Origin: Pseudomonas yamanorum
GTDB lineage: Bacteria > Pseudomonadota > Gammaproteobacteria > Pseudomonadales > Pseudomonadaceae
Assembly: GCF_900105735.1 (NCBI RefSeq)
Contig: NZ_LT629793.1
Span: forward strand, 1,364,001 to 1,428,000
Direction: 5' to 3'
Length of the DNA: 64,000 nt
The notes under the pieces were generated by a model, which was given only the letters and a program-made list of their open reading frames with translations, did not search any database and had not been told where the DNA came from. The translations under genes were made by a program, and so were the position numbers. Below are positions 48,139 to 57,202 of this stretch, one piece after another (the first letter of the stretch is position 1; each line of letters opens with the position of its first letter).

Positions 48139-49107
48139 TTATTGCTGCAGATCGACCGGCGTACTCGACACCATAGGCGCCCCACCGGGCACGCCGATTT
48201 CCGTCGGGATACCGTCTTCAGCCGCAACGACGTCACGCACCTGGTCCCAGTTGACCCGCAGGTTGCTGGACAGGTCTTCACGCTTGAGCAACGCGTTGAT
48301 CACCGCAGTGTGCTTGTCGACGACCGATGGAGTGCCATCATCGTTCAACGGCGTATGCGCTTCCAGGTAGACCTTGCCACCGGCTGCGCCAAACTTGTAG
48401 GCATCGTTGATAATCCGCACAGACGTCCCTACCGGCACCATGTCGGCCATTTCCAGCACGTTGTTGTTGAACATGCGGAAGCATCCGTGACTGGTACGGG
48501 TACCGATGCCGAACTTCATGTTGGAGCCGTGGATCAGGTAGCCGGGCGTGCCCAGAGTGAACTTGAACGGCCCCAACGGGTTGTCCGGGCCGGCCGGCAC
48601 CACGTTGGGCAACGGGTCGCCATTGGCGGCGTGTTCGGCCTTGATCGAGGCAGGCGGGGTCCAGGTGGGGTTCGGGATCTTGCCCGTGATGGTGGTGTGA
48701 GCCACTGGCGAACCCCAGCCTTCACGGCCAATCCCCAACGGGAACGTGTACACCACGTTCTGGCCCTTGGGGTAGTAATAGAGCCGGTATTCCGCCAGGT
48801 TGATCACGATGCCTTCACGGGGGCCGGGCGGCAGGATGAAGCGCGTCGGCAACACGATCTCGGTACCCGCTCCCGGCAACCAGGCATCGACGCCCGGGTT
48901 GGCCGCGACCATTTCCGAATAACCCAGGTCGTAGGTAGTGCCCAGGTCAGCGAAGGTATCTTCGTACTTGGCCTTGATCACCTGGACCTGGCCAACGATA
49001 TCTTCACCCGGTGGCGGCAAAGGCAACTGCAAGGCTGCAGCAGGACCAGCCGCGCAGAGCGCAGCAAGAGACAGGCAGCAGGTGACGGCGGAAAGGCGCG
49101 ACAACAT
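48139..49107 (-). CDS. L,D-transpeptidase (YkuD domain, ErfK/YbiS type)
   Basis: A periplasmic protein of 322 residues. The signal peptide (MLSRLSAVTCCLSLAALCAAGPAAA) is followed by a LysM-like segment (DTFADLGTTYDLGYSEMVAANPGVD) and the YkuD domain with the catalytic HGSNMKFGIGTRTSHGCFRM. This is the layout of E. coli ErfK, YcfS, YbiS and YnhG, which attach Braun lipoprotein to peptidoglycan (or, for YnhG, make 3-3 links). The convergent oprI gene with its C-terminal lysine supports the lipoprotein-linking role. The ATG at 49107 gives a standard signal peptide. Confidence 0.92.
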   Translation of the reverse strand: MLSRLSAVTCCLSLAALCAAGPAAALQLPLPPPGEDIVGQVQVIKAKYEDTFADLGTTYDLGYSEMVAANPGVDAWLPGAGTEIVLPTRFILPPGPREGIVINLAEYRLYYYPKGQNVVYTFPLGIGREGWGSPVAHTTITGKIPNPTWTPPASIKAEHAANGDPLPNVVPAGPDNPLGPFKFTLGTPGYLIHGSNMKFGIGTRTSHGCFRMFNNNVLEMADMVPVGTSVRIINDAYKFGAAGGKVYLEAHTPLNDDGTPSVVDKHTAVINALLKREDLSSNLRVNWDQVRDVVAAEDGIPTEIGVPGGAPMVSSTPVDLQQ

Positions 49108-49179
49108 CCGGGAATTCCTTCGCAGATCGACGGGTAGTAAAAAATGGATTGTACACGGCTGCCCGGCGGGCACCCATAT

Positions 49180-49473
49180 TCAAAGTTCGAAGCGCAGCTC
49201 TGGCCAGATCGGCGGTGTGCCGCGTTTTTGCGACTCGAGGATCGCCCGGCACAGGGGGCACAAACGCTGGTCCTGGAAGATCGAGCGATCCACCGACGAC
49301 CAACGCGGCTGGGCGGGCAATAACGTACCGCAGAGGGTGCGGTCGATGGACCCACCCAACTCCAATTGACGCGTCACCAGATGCACCCGGACTTCCTGGC
49401 AGGCGAACAGATCCAGCTGTTCGTCAGGCTCGATCAGTTGGTAGGCAAACAGGGACCAGGCAGGACGCGACAT
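49180..49473 (-). CDS. Small protein with CxxC motif, unknown function
   Basis: A 97-residue protein beginning MSRPAWSLFAYQLIEPDEQLDLF. A cysteine occurs in RTLCGTLL and a CxxC pair in RLCPLCRAILES, which could bind a metal. I do not recognise the family. GGAG is upstream of the ATG at 49473. It lies between the L,D-transpeptidase (downstream) and tesA (upstream) on the same strand and may be transcribed with either. Confidence 0.75.
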   Translation of the reverse strand: MSRPAWSLFAYQLIEPDEQLDLFACQEVRVHLVTRQLELGGSIDRTLCGTLLPAQPRWSSVDRSIFQDQRLCPLCRAILESQKRGTPPIWPELRFEL

Positions 49474-49531
49474 CGGGGGCTCCAAATCGGGGGGGCGCCA
49501 CCTTAGCCGAAAGACCGCTGCTAGAAAAGCG

Positions 49532-50137
49532 TCATAGCAGTGGTTTTAGCGTTGGCCAGACATTTTCCAGCAACTTGCCCTGCGCGCCAACCGCCGGGTG
49601 CAATTGGTCAGCCTGCATCAACTCGGGATGGCCGCCGACGCCTTCAAGGAAAAAGGGTACCAGCGGGACGCTTTTTTCCTTGGCCAGATCCCCGTAAACC
49701 TGCGCAAACGCAGTGGTGTATTTCGGGCCGTAGTTAGGCGGCAACTGCATGCCCAACAGCAGCACCTTGGCACCGCTGGCCTTGGACTGGTCGATCATCG
49801 ATGCAAGATTTTGTTTCAATTGCGCGGGTGGCTGCCCACGCAGACCGTCATTGCCGCCCAGCTCAATGATCACCAGGTCCGGCTTATGCTCTGCAAGCGC
49901 CGCCGGCAGCCGCGCCAGGCCTCCGGCACTGGTGTCGCCGCTGATGGAGGCGTTGACCACTTTATCGTCGAAACCTTCGCTCTTGAGCCGTTGTCCCAAC
50001 AACGCTACCCACCCTTTGCTGGTATCCAGCCCGAAACCGGCACTGATACTATCCCCAACGATCAGGACTGTACCCGCCGCTGCGTTCTGGGCCATGCACA
50101 TCAAGGCCAGGCCAGCACTCAAAAACCACATTCGCAT
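49532..50137 (-). CDS. tesA: SGNH lysophospholipase/esterase TesA
   Basis: A periplasmic esterase of 201 residues. The signal peptide MRMWFLSAGLALMCMAQNAAA precedes the four SGNH blocks: GDSIS (catalytic Ser), Gly in NASISGDTSAGG, GGNDGLRG and DQLHP (Asp and His). It matches arylesterase/TesA (thioesterase I). The ATG at 50137 has GGAG upstream, which overlaps the first codon of the divergent ABC gene. The tesA / ybbA / ybbP order is as in E. coli. Confidence 0.94.
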   Translation of the reverse strand: MRMWFLSAGLALMCMAQNAAAGTVLIVGDSISAGFGLDTSKGWVALLGQRLKSEGFDDKVVNASISGDTSAGGLARLPAALAEHKPDLVIIELGGNDGLRGQPPAQLKQNLASMIDQSKASGAKVLLLGMQLPPNYGPKYTTAFAQVYGDLAKEKSVPLVPFFLEGVGGHPELMQADQLHPAVGAQGKLLENVWPTLKPLL

Positions 50138-50147
50138 TGGATTCTCC

Positions 50148-50831
50148 ATGGGCGCAAGCATTCTCACCGCGCGAACCCTTAGCAAAGTGGTTCCCAGCGC
50201 GGAAGGTGAACTGACTATCCTGCACGAACTGAGCCTGGAACTGAACAAGGGCGATAGCCTGGCTATCGTCGGCGCCTCCGGTTCCGGCAAATCCACCCTC
50301 CTCGGCCTGCTGGCCGGCCTCGACCTGCCGAGCAGTGGCGAAGTCACCCTCGCCGGCCAAGCCCTGAGTACTCTCGACGAAGACCAGCGCGCGCGCATCC
50401 GCGCCGAGCACGTGGGATTTGTGTTCCAGTCCTTCCAGTTGCTCGACAGCCTCAATGCCCTGGAAAACGTGATGCTGCCGTTGGAACTGGATGGCCGCAA
50501 GGACGCCCGCGAACGGGCCAGGCACCTGCTGGAGCGCGTCGGCCTGGGCCAGCGCCTCACCCATTCACCGCGCCAACTCTCGGGTGGCGAGCAGCAACGG
50601 GTAGCGATTGCCCGGGCGTTTGCCGCCGAACCGGACGTGCTGTTTGCCGATGAACCCACCGGCAACCTCGACAGCCACACTGGCGAGCGCATCAGCGACC
50701 TGTTGTTCGAACTCAACAAAGAGAGCGGCACGACCCTGGTGCTGGTGACCCATGACGAGCGCCTGGCCCACCGTTGCCGCCGCCTGATCCGTCTTGAAGC
50801 CGGCCTGATGGTCGCGCCCCTGGAGCCTTGA
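50148..50831 (+). CDS. ybbA: ABC transporter ATP-binding protein YbbA
   Basis: A 227-residue ATPase of the LolD/MacB type. Walker A GASGSGKST, signature LSGGEQQR, Walker B LFADEPTGNLDS and switch His in THDERLAHR are all complete. With YbbP it forms a MacB-like mechanotransmission/export complex of unknown substrate. The ATG at 50148 lies only 10 bp from the divergent tesA start; no good ribosome site fits in the gap. The frame open upstream to 49749 runs antisense to tesA and is not coding. Confidence 0.93.
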   Translation: MGASILTARTLSKVVPSAEGELTILHELSLELNKGDSLAIVGASGSGKSTLLGLLAGLDLPSSGEVTLAGQALSTLDEDQRARIRAEHVGFVFQSFQLLDSLNALENVMLPLELDGRKDARERARHLLERVGLGQRLTHSPRQLSGGEQQRVAIARAFAAEPDVLFADEPTGNLDSHTGERISDLLFELNKESGTTLVLVTHDERLAHRCRRLIRLEAGLMVAPLEP

Positions 50832-53341
50832 TGGCACGCTTGCCCTTGTTGCGCCTGTTCAGCCTTGCCCTTCGCCAGCTGCTGCGCGATGCCCGCGCCG
50901 GCGAACTGCGTGTGCTGTTCTTCGCCCTGCTGGTGGCCGTCGCCGCCAGCACCGCCATCGGTTACTTCGGTGCACGCCTGAATGGCGCCATGATGCTGCG
51001 CGCTACGGAATTCCTCGCGGCCGACCTGGTGCTGGAAGGCAGCTCACCCGCCCGTACCGAGCAAATCCAGAGTGGCACCGAACTGGGATTGCAGCACGCC
51101 AGGGTCGTGGAGTTCTCCAGCGTTATTGCCACCGACAATGGCATCCAGCTGTCCAGCATCAAGGCGGTCAACGACGAGTATCCGTTGCGCGGCGAACTGA
51201 AGAGCGCCGCCGAGCCCTTCGGCAAGGAAACCACCGGCGGTTCGCCCAAGCCCGGCGAAGCCTGGGTGGAAGCACGGTTGCTGACAGCGCTGGGCCTGAA
51301 AATCGGCGACAGCATCGACGTCGGCATGAAGACCCTGCGCCTGGCCCGCGTACTGACCTACGAGCCGGACCGTGCCGGCAACTTCTATAGCCTGACACCC
51401 AGGGTGATGATCAACCTGGCCGATCTCGAGGCCACCGGCGTGGTGCAGCCCGGCAGCCGCGTCAGTTATCGCGACCTCTGGCGCGCGCCCCAAGGCGGCA
51501 CCGTACTGCAAACCTATCGCGACCTGATCAAGCCCGGCCTGGCTGCCAACCAGCGGCTGCAGGATGCGCGCGACGGCAACCAGCAGATCGGCGGCGCCCT
51601 GGGCAAGGCCGAACGTTACTTGAACATGGCCAGCCTGGTGGCAGTGCTGCTCTCCGGCGTGGCAGTGGCACTCTCGGCGAACCGCTTCGCCAGTCGACGC
51701 TTTGATGCCAGTGCCTTATTGCGCTGTCTCGGACTGTCCCGGCGCGAGACCATGTTGCTGTTCAGCCTGCAATTGACCGTGCTGGGGCTGCTGGCCAGCC
51801 TGACCGGCGCCCTGCTCGGCTGGCTGGCGCAATTGGGCCTGTTTGCGCTGTTGCATGACCTGCTGCCGGCGGACGTTCCACCTGGTGGGCTGTTGCCAGC
51901 GATTGCCGGGATTGGTACAGGGCTGGTCGCCCTCGCCGGTTTCGCCCTGCCGCCATTGGCCGCACTGGGGCGCGTGCCACCGCTGCGGGTACTGCGACGC
52001 GACCTGCTGCCGATCCCTTCCAGCACCTGGATGGTCTACGGTGCCGCGCTGTTCGCCCTGGGCCTGATCATGTGGCGCTTGAGCCTCGACCTGGTGCTGA
52101 CCTTCGCCCTGCTGGGTGGCGGCGTGATTGCTGCACTGGTTCTCGGCGGTCTGCTCCTGCTCCTGTTGCAAAGCCTGCGGCACCTGCTGGCCCGGGCCTC
52201 CCTGCCCTGGCGCCTGGGGTTGGGCCAGTTGCTGCGTCATCCCTTGGCGGCAGCGGGCCAGTCCCTGGCATTCGGGCTGATCCTGTTGTCCATGGGCTTG
52301 ATCGCGCTGCTGCGTGGCGAATTGCTGGACACCTGGCAAAACCAGTTGCCCAAGGACGCTCCCAATTATTTCGCGCTGAACATCCTGCCCGCCGACAAAG
52401 ACACCTTCGGCGCACGCCTGCTGGAATTGCAGGCACAGTCTGCACCGCTGTATCCGGTAGTGCCGGGCCGATTGATCAGCATCAATGGCGCCCCGGTGCA
52501 GGAGATCGTCAGCAAGGATTCCAGCGGCGATCGTGCGGTACAGCGCGACTTGAGCCTGACCTGGGCCGCCGACCTGCCGCCAGGCAACAAGCTGACGGCG
52601 GGTTCCTGGTGGACGGCGCAACCCACCGACGAGATTCCCGGCGTCTCGGTGGAGGCCAAGGTCGCTGACAGCCTGAAACTCAAGCTCAACGATCACCTGA
52701 TCTTCACCGTCGGCGGGGAAAACCGTGAAGCGCGGGTTACCAGCCTGCGGGAGATCAACTGGGACAACTTCCAGCCGAACTTCTTCATGATCTTCCAGCC
52801 AGGCACCTTGAAGGACCTGCCCGCCACCTACCTGACCAGCTTCTACCTGGCGCCCGGCCATGACCAGCAGATCGTCGACCTGTCCCGGGCCTTCCCGGCG
52901 GTGACCATCCTGCAAGTGGAGGCACTGCTTGAACAGCTGCGCAGCATCCTGGCCCAGGTCACCCTGGCGGTTGAGTACGTGCTGTTGTTTGTCCTGGCTG
53001 CGGGGATGGCTGTGTTGTTCTCCGGGCTCCAGGCAACCCTCGATGAGCGAATTCGCCAAGGTGCCCTGCTGCGGGCGCTGGGAGCAGAGCGCAAGTTGCT
53101 GGTCAAGGCGCGGCGTATCGAGTTCGGGCTGTTGGGCGCGGTCAGCGGCCTGTTGGCGGCGTTGGGTACGGAACTGGTGACACTGGTGCTGTATCGCTAC
53201 GCGTTCGACCTGACCTGGCACCCGCATCCGTGGCTGTTGCTGCTGCCGGTGATCGGTGCCGTGCTGATCGGCGGAGCCGGTGTGTTCGGCACTCGCCGCG
53301 CACTGAACGCCAGCCCGCTGACGGTGCTGCGCGAGGGCTGA
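50831..53341 (+). CDS. ybbP: FtsX-like ABC permease YbbP
   Basis: A large inner-membrane protein of 836 residues: N-terminal membrane segment, a periplasmic region of about 220 residues, three membrane segments (LNMASLVAVLLSGVAVALSAN onward), a middle set of four, a second periplasmic domain (about 490-690), and three final segments. It contains two FtsX domains. It pairs with YbbA (TGATG overlap). The system's role is unknown; the divergent TesA suggests lipid or toxic ester handling. Confidence 0.92.
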   Translation: MARLPLLRLFSLALRQLLRDARAGELRVLFFALLVAVAASTAIGYFGARLNGAMMLRATEFLAADLVLEGSSPARTEQIQSGTELGLQHARVVEFSSVIATDNGIQLSSIKAVNDEYPLRGELKSAAEPFGKETTGGSPKPGEAWVEARLLTALGLKIGDSIDVGMKTLRLARVLTYEPDRAGNFYSLTPRVMINLADLEATGVVQPGSRVSYRDLWRAPQGGTVLQTYRDLIKPGLAANQRLQDARDGNQQIGGALGKAERYLNMASLVAVLLSGVAVALSANRFASRRFDASALLRCLGLSRRETMLLFSLQLTVLGLLASLTGALLGWLAQLGLFALLHDLLPADVPPGGLLPAIAGIGTGLVALAGFALPPLAALGRVPPLRVLRRDLLPIPSSTWMVYGAALFALGLIMWRLSLDLVLTFALLGGGVIAALVLGGLLLLLLQSLRHLLARASLPWRLGLGQLLRHPLAAAGQSLAFGLILLSMGLIALLRGELLDTWQNQLPKDAPNYFALNILPADKDTFGARLLELQAQSAPLYPVVPGRLISINGAPVQEIVSKDSSGDRAVQRDLSLTWAADLPPGNKLTAGSWWTAQPTDEIPGVSVEAKVADSLKLKLNDHLIFTVGGENREARVTSLREINWDNFQPNFFMIFQPGTLKDLPATYLTSFYLAPGHDQQIVDLSRAFPAVTILQVEALLEQLRSILAQVTLAVEYVLLFVLAAGMAVLFSGLQATLDERIRQGALLRALGAERKLLVKARRIEFGLLGAVSGLLAALGTELVTLVLYRYAFDLTWHPHPWLLLLPVIGAVLIGGAGVFGTRRALNASPLTVLREG

Positions 53342-53349
53342 AAACGCAA

Positions 53350-53381
53350 ATGGCCCGCCCTCAGCAAAGAGGGCGGGCCAT
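53350..53381. terminator. Hairpin between ybbP and greB
   Basis: ATGGCCCGCCCTC-AGCAAA-GAGGGCGGGCCAT is a perfect 13-bp stem between two convergent genes. It lacks a clear T-run, so termination is likely but not certain. Confidence 0.65.
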
Positions 53382-53387
53382 CCGTTG

Positions 53388-53861
53388 TCACTTCACATAT
53401 TCGATGGCGGTGATCCACCAGCACACTTCGCCGCTTGGAGTCTGCACGAGCGCCTCGTCATCCACCTCTTTGCGCAACAACGCACGCGCCATGGGTGAGT
53501 CGATAGAGATGTAGTCCATGCGTTCATAGATCTCATCGTAACCGACGATGCGAAACCGCTTGGTTTCACCCTGCTCGTTCTCAATCTCCACCCAAGCGCC
53601 GAAAAACACCTTGCCTTCCTGCTCCGGCATGTACTCCACCACGCGCATGTCTTCAAGGCGCTTACGCAAATAGCGCACCCGGCGATCAATTTCCCGCAGC
53701 AGCTTCTTGTTGTACTGGTAGTCAGCGTTTTCGCTCCGGTCCCCCAGGGAGGCGGCCCACGTGACTTTACGGGTGGTGTCAGGACGCTTTTCTCGCCACA
53801 GGTAATCAAGCTCCTTTTTCAGGGCTTCATGACCTTCTTTGGTAATCAGCTTGGTGCTCAA
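53388..53861 (-). CDS. greB: Transcription elongation factor GreB
   Basis: A 157-residue Gre factor. The N-terminal coiled coil has the acidic loop ASLGDRSENADYQYNKKLLREIDRRV (with the catalytic D/E residues) and the basic patch; the C-terminal FKBP-like domain has FFGAWVEIEN and SIDSPMARALLRKEVDDEA. It stimulates RNA cleavage by backtracked RNA polymerase. The start is TTG at 53861 (TTGAGCACCAAGCTG, giving MSTKLITKEGH) as in relatives; a longer frame reaches 53924. Confidence 0.92.
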   Translation of the reverse strand: MSTKLITKEGHEALKKELDYLWREKRPDTTRKVTWAASLGDRSENADYQYNKKLLREIDRRVRYLRKRLEDMRVVEYMPEQEGKVFFGAWVEIENEQGETKRFRIVGYDEIYERMDYISIDSPMARALLRKEVDDEALVQTPSGEVCWWITAIEYVK

Positions 53862-54010
53862 AAGCTCTACATCCCCTGGAAGTTTCCAATGTTCAGACTC
53901 GCTGCTGCATCCGGCACAACGCATTTAACGCCCGATACCAGCGGTGGAGGTCGATGATAAATGAACACAGGAAAGTAGCCAGACCCACCGATGGATTCCG
54001 GCCCCCAGCG

Positions 54011-55222
54011 TCAATCTGCATCCAGCTGAAGTGGCCGGCTTTCAGGCTGGCTGCGTCCGGTCTCAGCCAGCCGTGCAAGCGACTCGTCCAAGGTTTGAAG
54101 CACGCCCCTCAGGTTTTCCCGCAGGGCAGGCAACTGAACCAGTGCAGCCGTAAGCTGTTGCTCCTTGTGACCAACCAACCGCTCACGGTTGCGCACCTGG
54201 GCTTCCTCGCTTTCCAGGTAGCGCGCACGCTCATCCATTCGACGCTGCTCTGCCTGGTTTAACACCGAGCACCCCGCCAGATGCTCCTCCCGGGTAGTCA
54301 GCGTGCGGGCCAACTGTTCCAGGGACGCTTCTTTTTCGGCAGTTCTCTCGGCACTCCGTTGACTCTCCTGCTCAAGCTCGAGCTTTTCCTGGCGCAGTTC
54401 AAGGCGTAGTTGCTCAAGCGCCTCCTCCTGCTTGAGCACGCTGAGCTTTTGCTGTGTCAACTCTTGCGCCACTCGGGAAAGATTGGCCAGCGTATCGTCC
54501 ACCTCGAACAATGAAGGCGCTTCCTGCAGGACAGGCGGCGACGCCTGGTGGGCGGGTTCAGACAGTGGCGCTACCGGTGCCTGCGGTGGCGCGACGACTA
54601 CCGGCGCCTCGATGGGCGGCTCGATCAGTGGCTCGGTTATCTCGAACATATCCACGGGTGCCTGTAACTCCGGTTCGGGCACCGGCGGCGCGGGCTCGGA
54701 AGGGTCCGCGGCCCTTGGAGGAGAAATCATCCTTGAGGAGAAACGAATAGACGGGACAATCAATGAGTTGCTTTCGATGGCAGGCAAACCGGCCGTCGAC
54801 GTTCCCAGGGTAATGACCTTCATCACCAGGGATTTCTTGATCGTCAACGAGTGATGATCTTCAGGCCTGGCGGGGGGCAGCTTGCAGCCTTTCAGGTCAA
54901 TAAAATGATACGGAATCTGAGCTTCGCCGGTGCTTGCGGACTTGGTCCCGGCTGCCGCGGCAAGCGTCAGTATTTGCTTGAAGACATGGGTCGCTGTTTG
55001 CAGGTCTTCCTTGGAATCTATCGCGCCCAGAAAGTACCGATCGGACTTTTTGCGCAACGCTGCGATGTATACCCGTGAACTGCCGGGTTCTATCTCTTCA
55101 TCCAGACTATAGGCAAGGAAGTTCGAAGCGATCTGGGCCACTGCAAAACCACAAAGCAGTGCGCCGTTGACCGGCGCATCATGCCCGGATTGTTCAAGAA
55201 CAAGGGTACGTAGAAGCAGCAT
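54011..55222 (-). CDS. Unknown protein with N-terminal globular domain, Pro-rich hinge and coiled coil
   Basis: A protein of 403 residues. Residues 1-140 look globular (MLLLRTLVLEQSGHDAPVNG, a domain with several basic strands). Residues 150-230 are Pro/Glu-rich (EPAPPVPEPELQ). Residues 235-400 form a long heptad-rich coiled coil (LTQQKLSVLKQEEALEQLRLELRQ). There is no signal peptide or membrane segment. I do not recognise a family. The ATG at 55222 is chosen because a longer frame to 55267 has no ribosome site. It stands divergently from the Gld-like ABC genes over an AT-rich 316-bp gap and could be a cytoplasmic scaffold or partner of that system (inference). Confidence 0.7.
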   Translation of the reverse strand: MLLLRTLVLEQSGHDAPVNGALLCGFAVAQIASNFLAYSLDEEIEPGSSRVYIAALRKKSDRYFLGAIDSKEDLQTATHVFKQILTLAAAAGTKSASTGEAQIPYHFIDLKGCKLPPARPEDHHSLTIKKSLVMKVITLGTSTAGLPAIESNSLIVPSIRFSSRMISPPRAADPSEPAPPVPEPELQAPVDMFEITEPLIEPPIEAPVVVAPPQAPVAPLSEPAHQASPPVLQEAPSLFEVDDTLANLSRVAQELTQQKLSVLKQEEALEQLRLELRQEKLELEQESQRSAERTAEKEASLEQLARTLTTREEHLAGCSVLNQAEQRRMDERARYLESEEAQVRNRERLVGHKEQQLTAALVQLPALRENLRGVLQTLDESLARLAETGRSQPESRPLQLDAD

Positions 55223-55538
55223 GACGTTCAGGCTCCATTTCAAATTGGCAGAACAAATACACGCCAAATAAACAACGACAATAATTAAAACATCAAAAGC
55301 CTCACAATTGTTTCAGCGAGCCATCGCTTGACACGTAGGACTTATCTTATTCATGCGCTACAACGTTTCCAAGACTGCCTATTGAACGTACCATTTTTTA
55401 ACAATACGACCCTGGACACGCACACAACAAAATATTTCAACTTTTGACTTTTCTAACATTCACAACCTGCCGCTCATGCAGGTTAATCGAGGCCTTGTCT
55501 TAACGAGCCTTGCCATAAACATTCAGTAGAAAAGCATA
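55223..55538. other. AT-rich divergent intergenic region (316 bp)
   Basis: It separates the coiled-coil gene from the Gld-like ABC operon and is clearly richer in A and T than the window average. Runs such as AAAACATCAAAAG and ATTTTTTAACAATACG are present. Promoters for both sides must lie here, but I cannot pick them with confidence. No gene is seen. Confidence 0.5.
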
Positions 55539-56465
55539 ATGATCGAGATAACGAGCCTGACAAAAAAGATGGGCGGGAAAAACATCGTCCACGACTTTTC
55601 ATTTAATGTCCAACCTCAGGAATGCCTGGGATTATTTGGAAATGATGGTGCGGGGAAAACAACTATCGTCAAAATGATAGCAGGCTCGATTCTCCCCTCT
55701 TCAGGGCATGTAAAAGTATTCGGTAACGATATTGTCCTCAATACACTCCAGGCGAAGAAAATCACCGGCTACCAGCCAGAACAATGCCTGAGCCATGGCA
55801 CAATGAGCGTAAAGGGCTTTCTCAGCTTTATTGCCGACATACGCGGATTCCGCGGCGCAGAAAAGCGCAAGATGATTGACCGCGCGGCCGCACGGCTTGA
55901 ACTTTGTCGGATACTCAAATACCCCATCGAAACCCTCCCGGCAGGGTTGAAACGCAAAGTAGCCATCGCTCAGGCAATCCTGCATGACCCCCGCCTGCTG
56001 TTGCTCGATGAGCCAACGGAAGGTCTGAATGCCGACCAGAAACACAAAGTCAGAATGCTCATCAAGTCGCTGGCCGACGAAATGACGATCATCGTCGCGT
56101 CCCGCACGCCCGAAGCGTTGACCGGCATTTGTAATCGGGCGGTGGTCGTCGCCGACGGTCGATTAGTGGCAGACACGTCCTTGCCCGAACTGCAGCGCAG
56201 TTCCCGGCATTACCAGGCAGTCACCCTTGCAGCCGACACGCCGCTGGACCTGTTGGCACTGGCGGTATTACCCGGGGTCGCCGGCATCGAGGAAGACCGC
56301 GAGACGCCCGGCACAGTGACCGTACTCGCCATGCCGGGGCAAACCATTTACCCCCATATCAACGCACTGATCACCCACCGCCGCTGGAAAATAAATGCCC
56401 TGAACCTGGAGCCTGGACGCCTGGATGACGTCATCCATCACATGAGCCAGGAGGCTTCGGTTTGA
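55539..56465 (+). CDS. Gld-type ABC transporter ATP-binding protein with degenerate motifs
   Basis: A 308-residue ATPase of the CcmA/GldA type. Walker A is GNDGAGKTT (residues 34-42) and Walker B LLLLDEPTEGL (153-163), both intact. The signature is altered to LPAGLKRK (133-140) instead of LSGGQ, and the switch His is replaced: VASRT (186-190) instead of the usual STH. The C-terminal 90 residues form an extra domain with beta strands (VTLAADTPLDLLALA...). Together with the next two genes it looks like the GldA-GldF-GldG set. Overlaps the permease gene by four bases. Confidence 0.85.
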   Translation: MIEITSLTKKMGGKNIVHDFSFNVQPQECLGLFGNDGAGKTTIVKMIAGSILPSSGHVKVFGNDIVLNTLQAKKITGYQPEQCLSHGTMSVKGFLSFIADIRGFRGAEKRKMIDRAAARLELCRILKYPIETLPAGLKRKVAIAQAILHDPRLLLLDEPTEGLNADQKHKVRMLIKSLADEMTIIVASRTPEALTGICNRAVVVADGRLVADTSLPELQRSSRHYQAVTLAADTPLDLLALAVLPGVAGIEEDRETPGTVTVLAMPGQTIYPHINALITHRRWKINALNLEPGRLDDVIHHMSQEASV

Positions 56466-57187
56466 AACTTCTACCGGTCATCATCAAGCGTCAACTGGCC
56501 AGTTACTTTTCCGCGCCCGTCACTTACCTGAGCACTGCAGCTTTCCTGACAGCCGCCGCCGTAGTTGGCTTGCATACAAGCCAACTACTGGAGCAAAACA
56601 GCGTTGACTTACATGGATTCTTCCAACTGCATCCTTGGCTTTATTTGCTGTTGACCCCTGTGCTGTCCACACAACTCTGGGCGGATGAGCACACTGCGGG
56701 CTCCGTGGACTTCCTGAGCACCCTGCCCATCACGGGTTTCGAGAGAGTAGTCGGGAAGTTTTTGGCGGCCTGGATTACTTCTGGCATTGCCTTGATATTG
56801 ACCTTTCCCATGGTTGTCACCGTCAATTACTTTGGAAACCCGGACAATGCAGTCATTGCGTCCCAATACTTTGGAAGTTGGTTATTAGCCGGAAGTTACC
56901 TATCGGTGGGCGGTTTTATCTGCACACTGACAAACCATCGGATCATCATATTTACGGTCACCCTGTGTTTGCTGCTGGTCGCGAGCGAACTGTCTTCCAT
57001 TCTTGATGCCATTGAACATCAAGCCCCGATCTGGCTCATCGACCGCATTACTTCCCTCAGTCCGTCAACACGCTTTGACGCCATAGACCAAGGAGTACTG
57101 GCGCTTCAAGACAGTTTGTACTTCATCAGCATCATCGTCGCCTTTCTCGCCATGACGACCATTGCCCTGAACGTCAGAAACCGTTGA
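56462..57187 (+). CDS. ABC-2 type permease (GldF-like)
   Basis: A 241-residue membrane protein with six predicted segments (for example LSTAAFLTAAAVVGL, WLYLLLTPVLSTQLW, FTVTLCLLLVASELSS and FISIIVAFLAMTTIAL). The motif LWADEHTAGSVDFLSTLPIT is typical of the GldF/NosY permease type. The start is TTG at 56462, overlapping the ATPase stop; the first ATG would come much later. It forms the channel of the transporter with the ATPase. Confidence 0.85.
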   Translation: MKLLPVIIKRQLASYFSAPVTYLSTAAFLTAAAVVGLHTSQLLEQNSVDLHGFFQLHPWLYLLLTPVLSTQLWADEHTAGSVDFLSTLPITGFERVVGKFLAAWITSGIALILTFPMVVTVNYFGNPDNAVIASQYFGSWLLAGSYLSVGGFICTLTNHRIIIFTVTLCLLLVASELSSILDAIEHQAPIWLIDRITSLSPSTRFDAIDQGVLALQDSLYFISIIVAFLAMTTIALNVRNR

Positions 57188-57202
57188 GAAGGACACGTCA
57201 CG

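Noticed and set aside
51716..53227. Open frame of 503 codons antisense to ybbP
   Set aside because: The composition (very high Gln) is what the reverse complement of a Leu-rich membrane protein gives.
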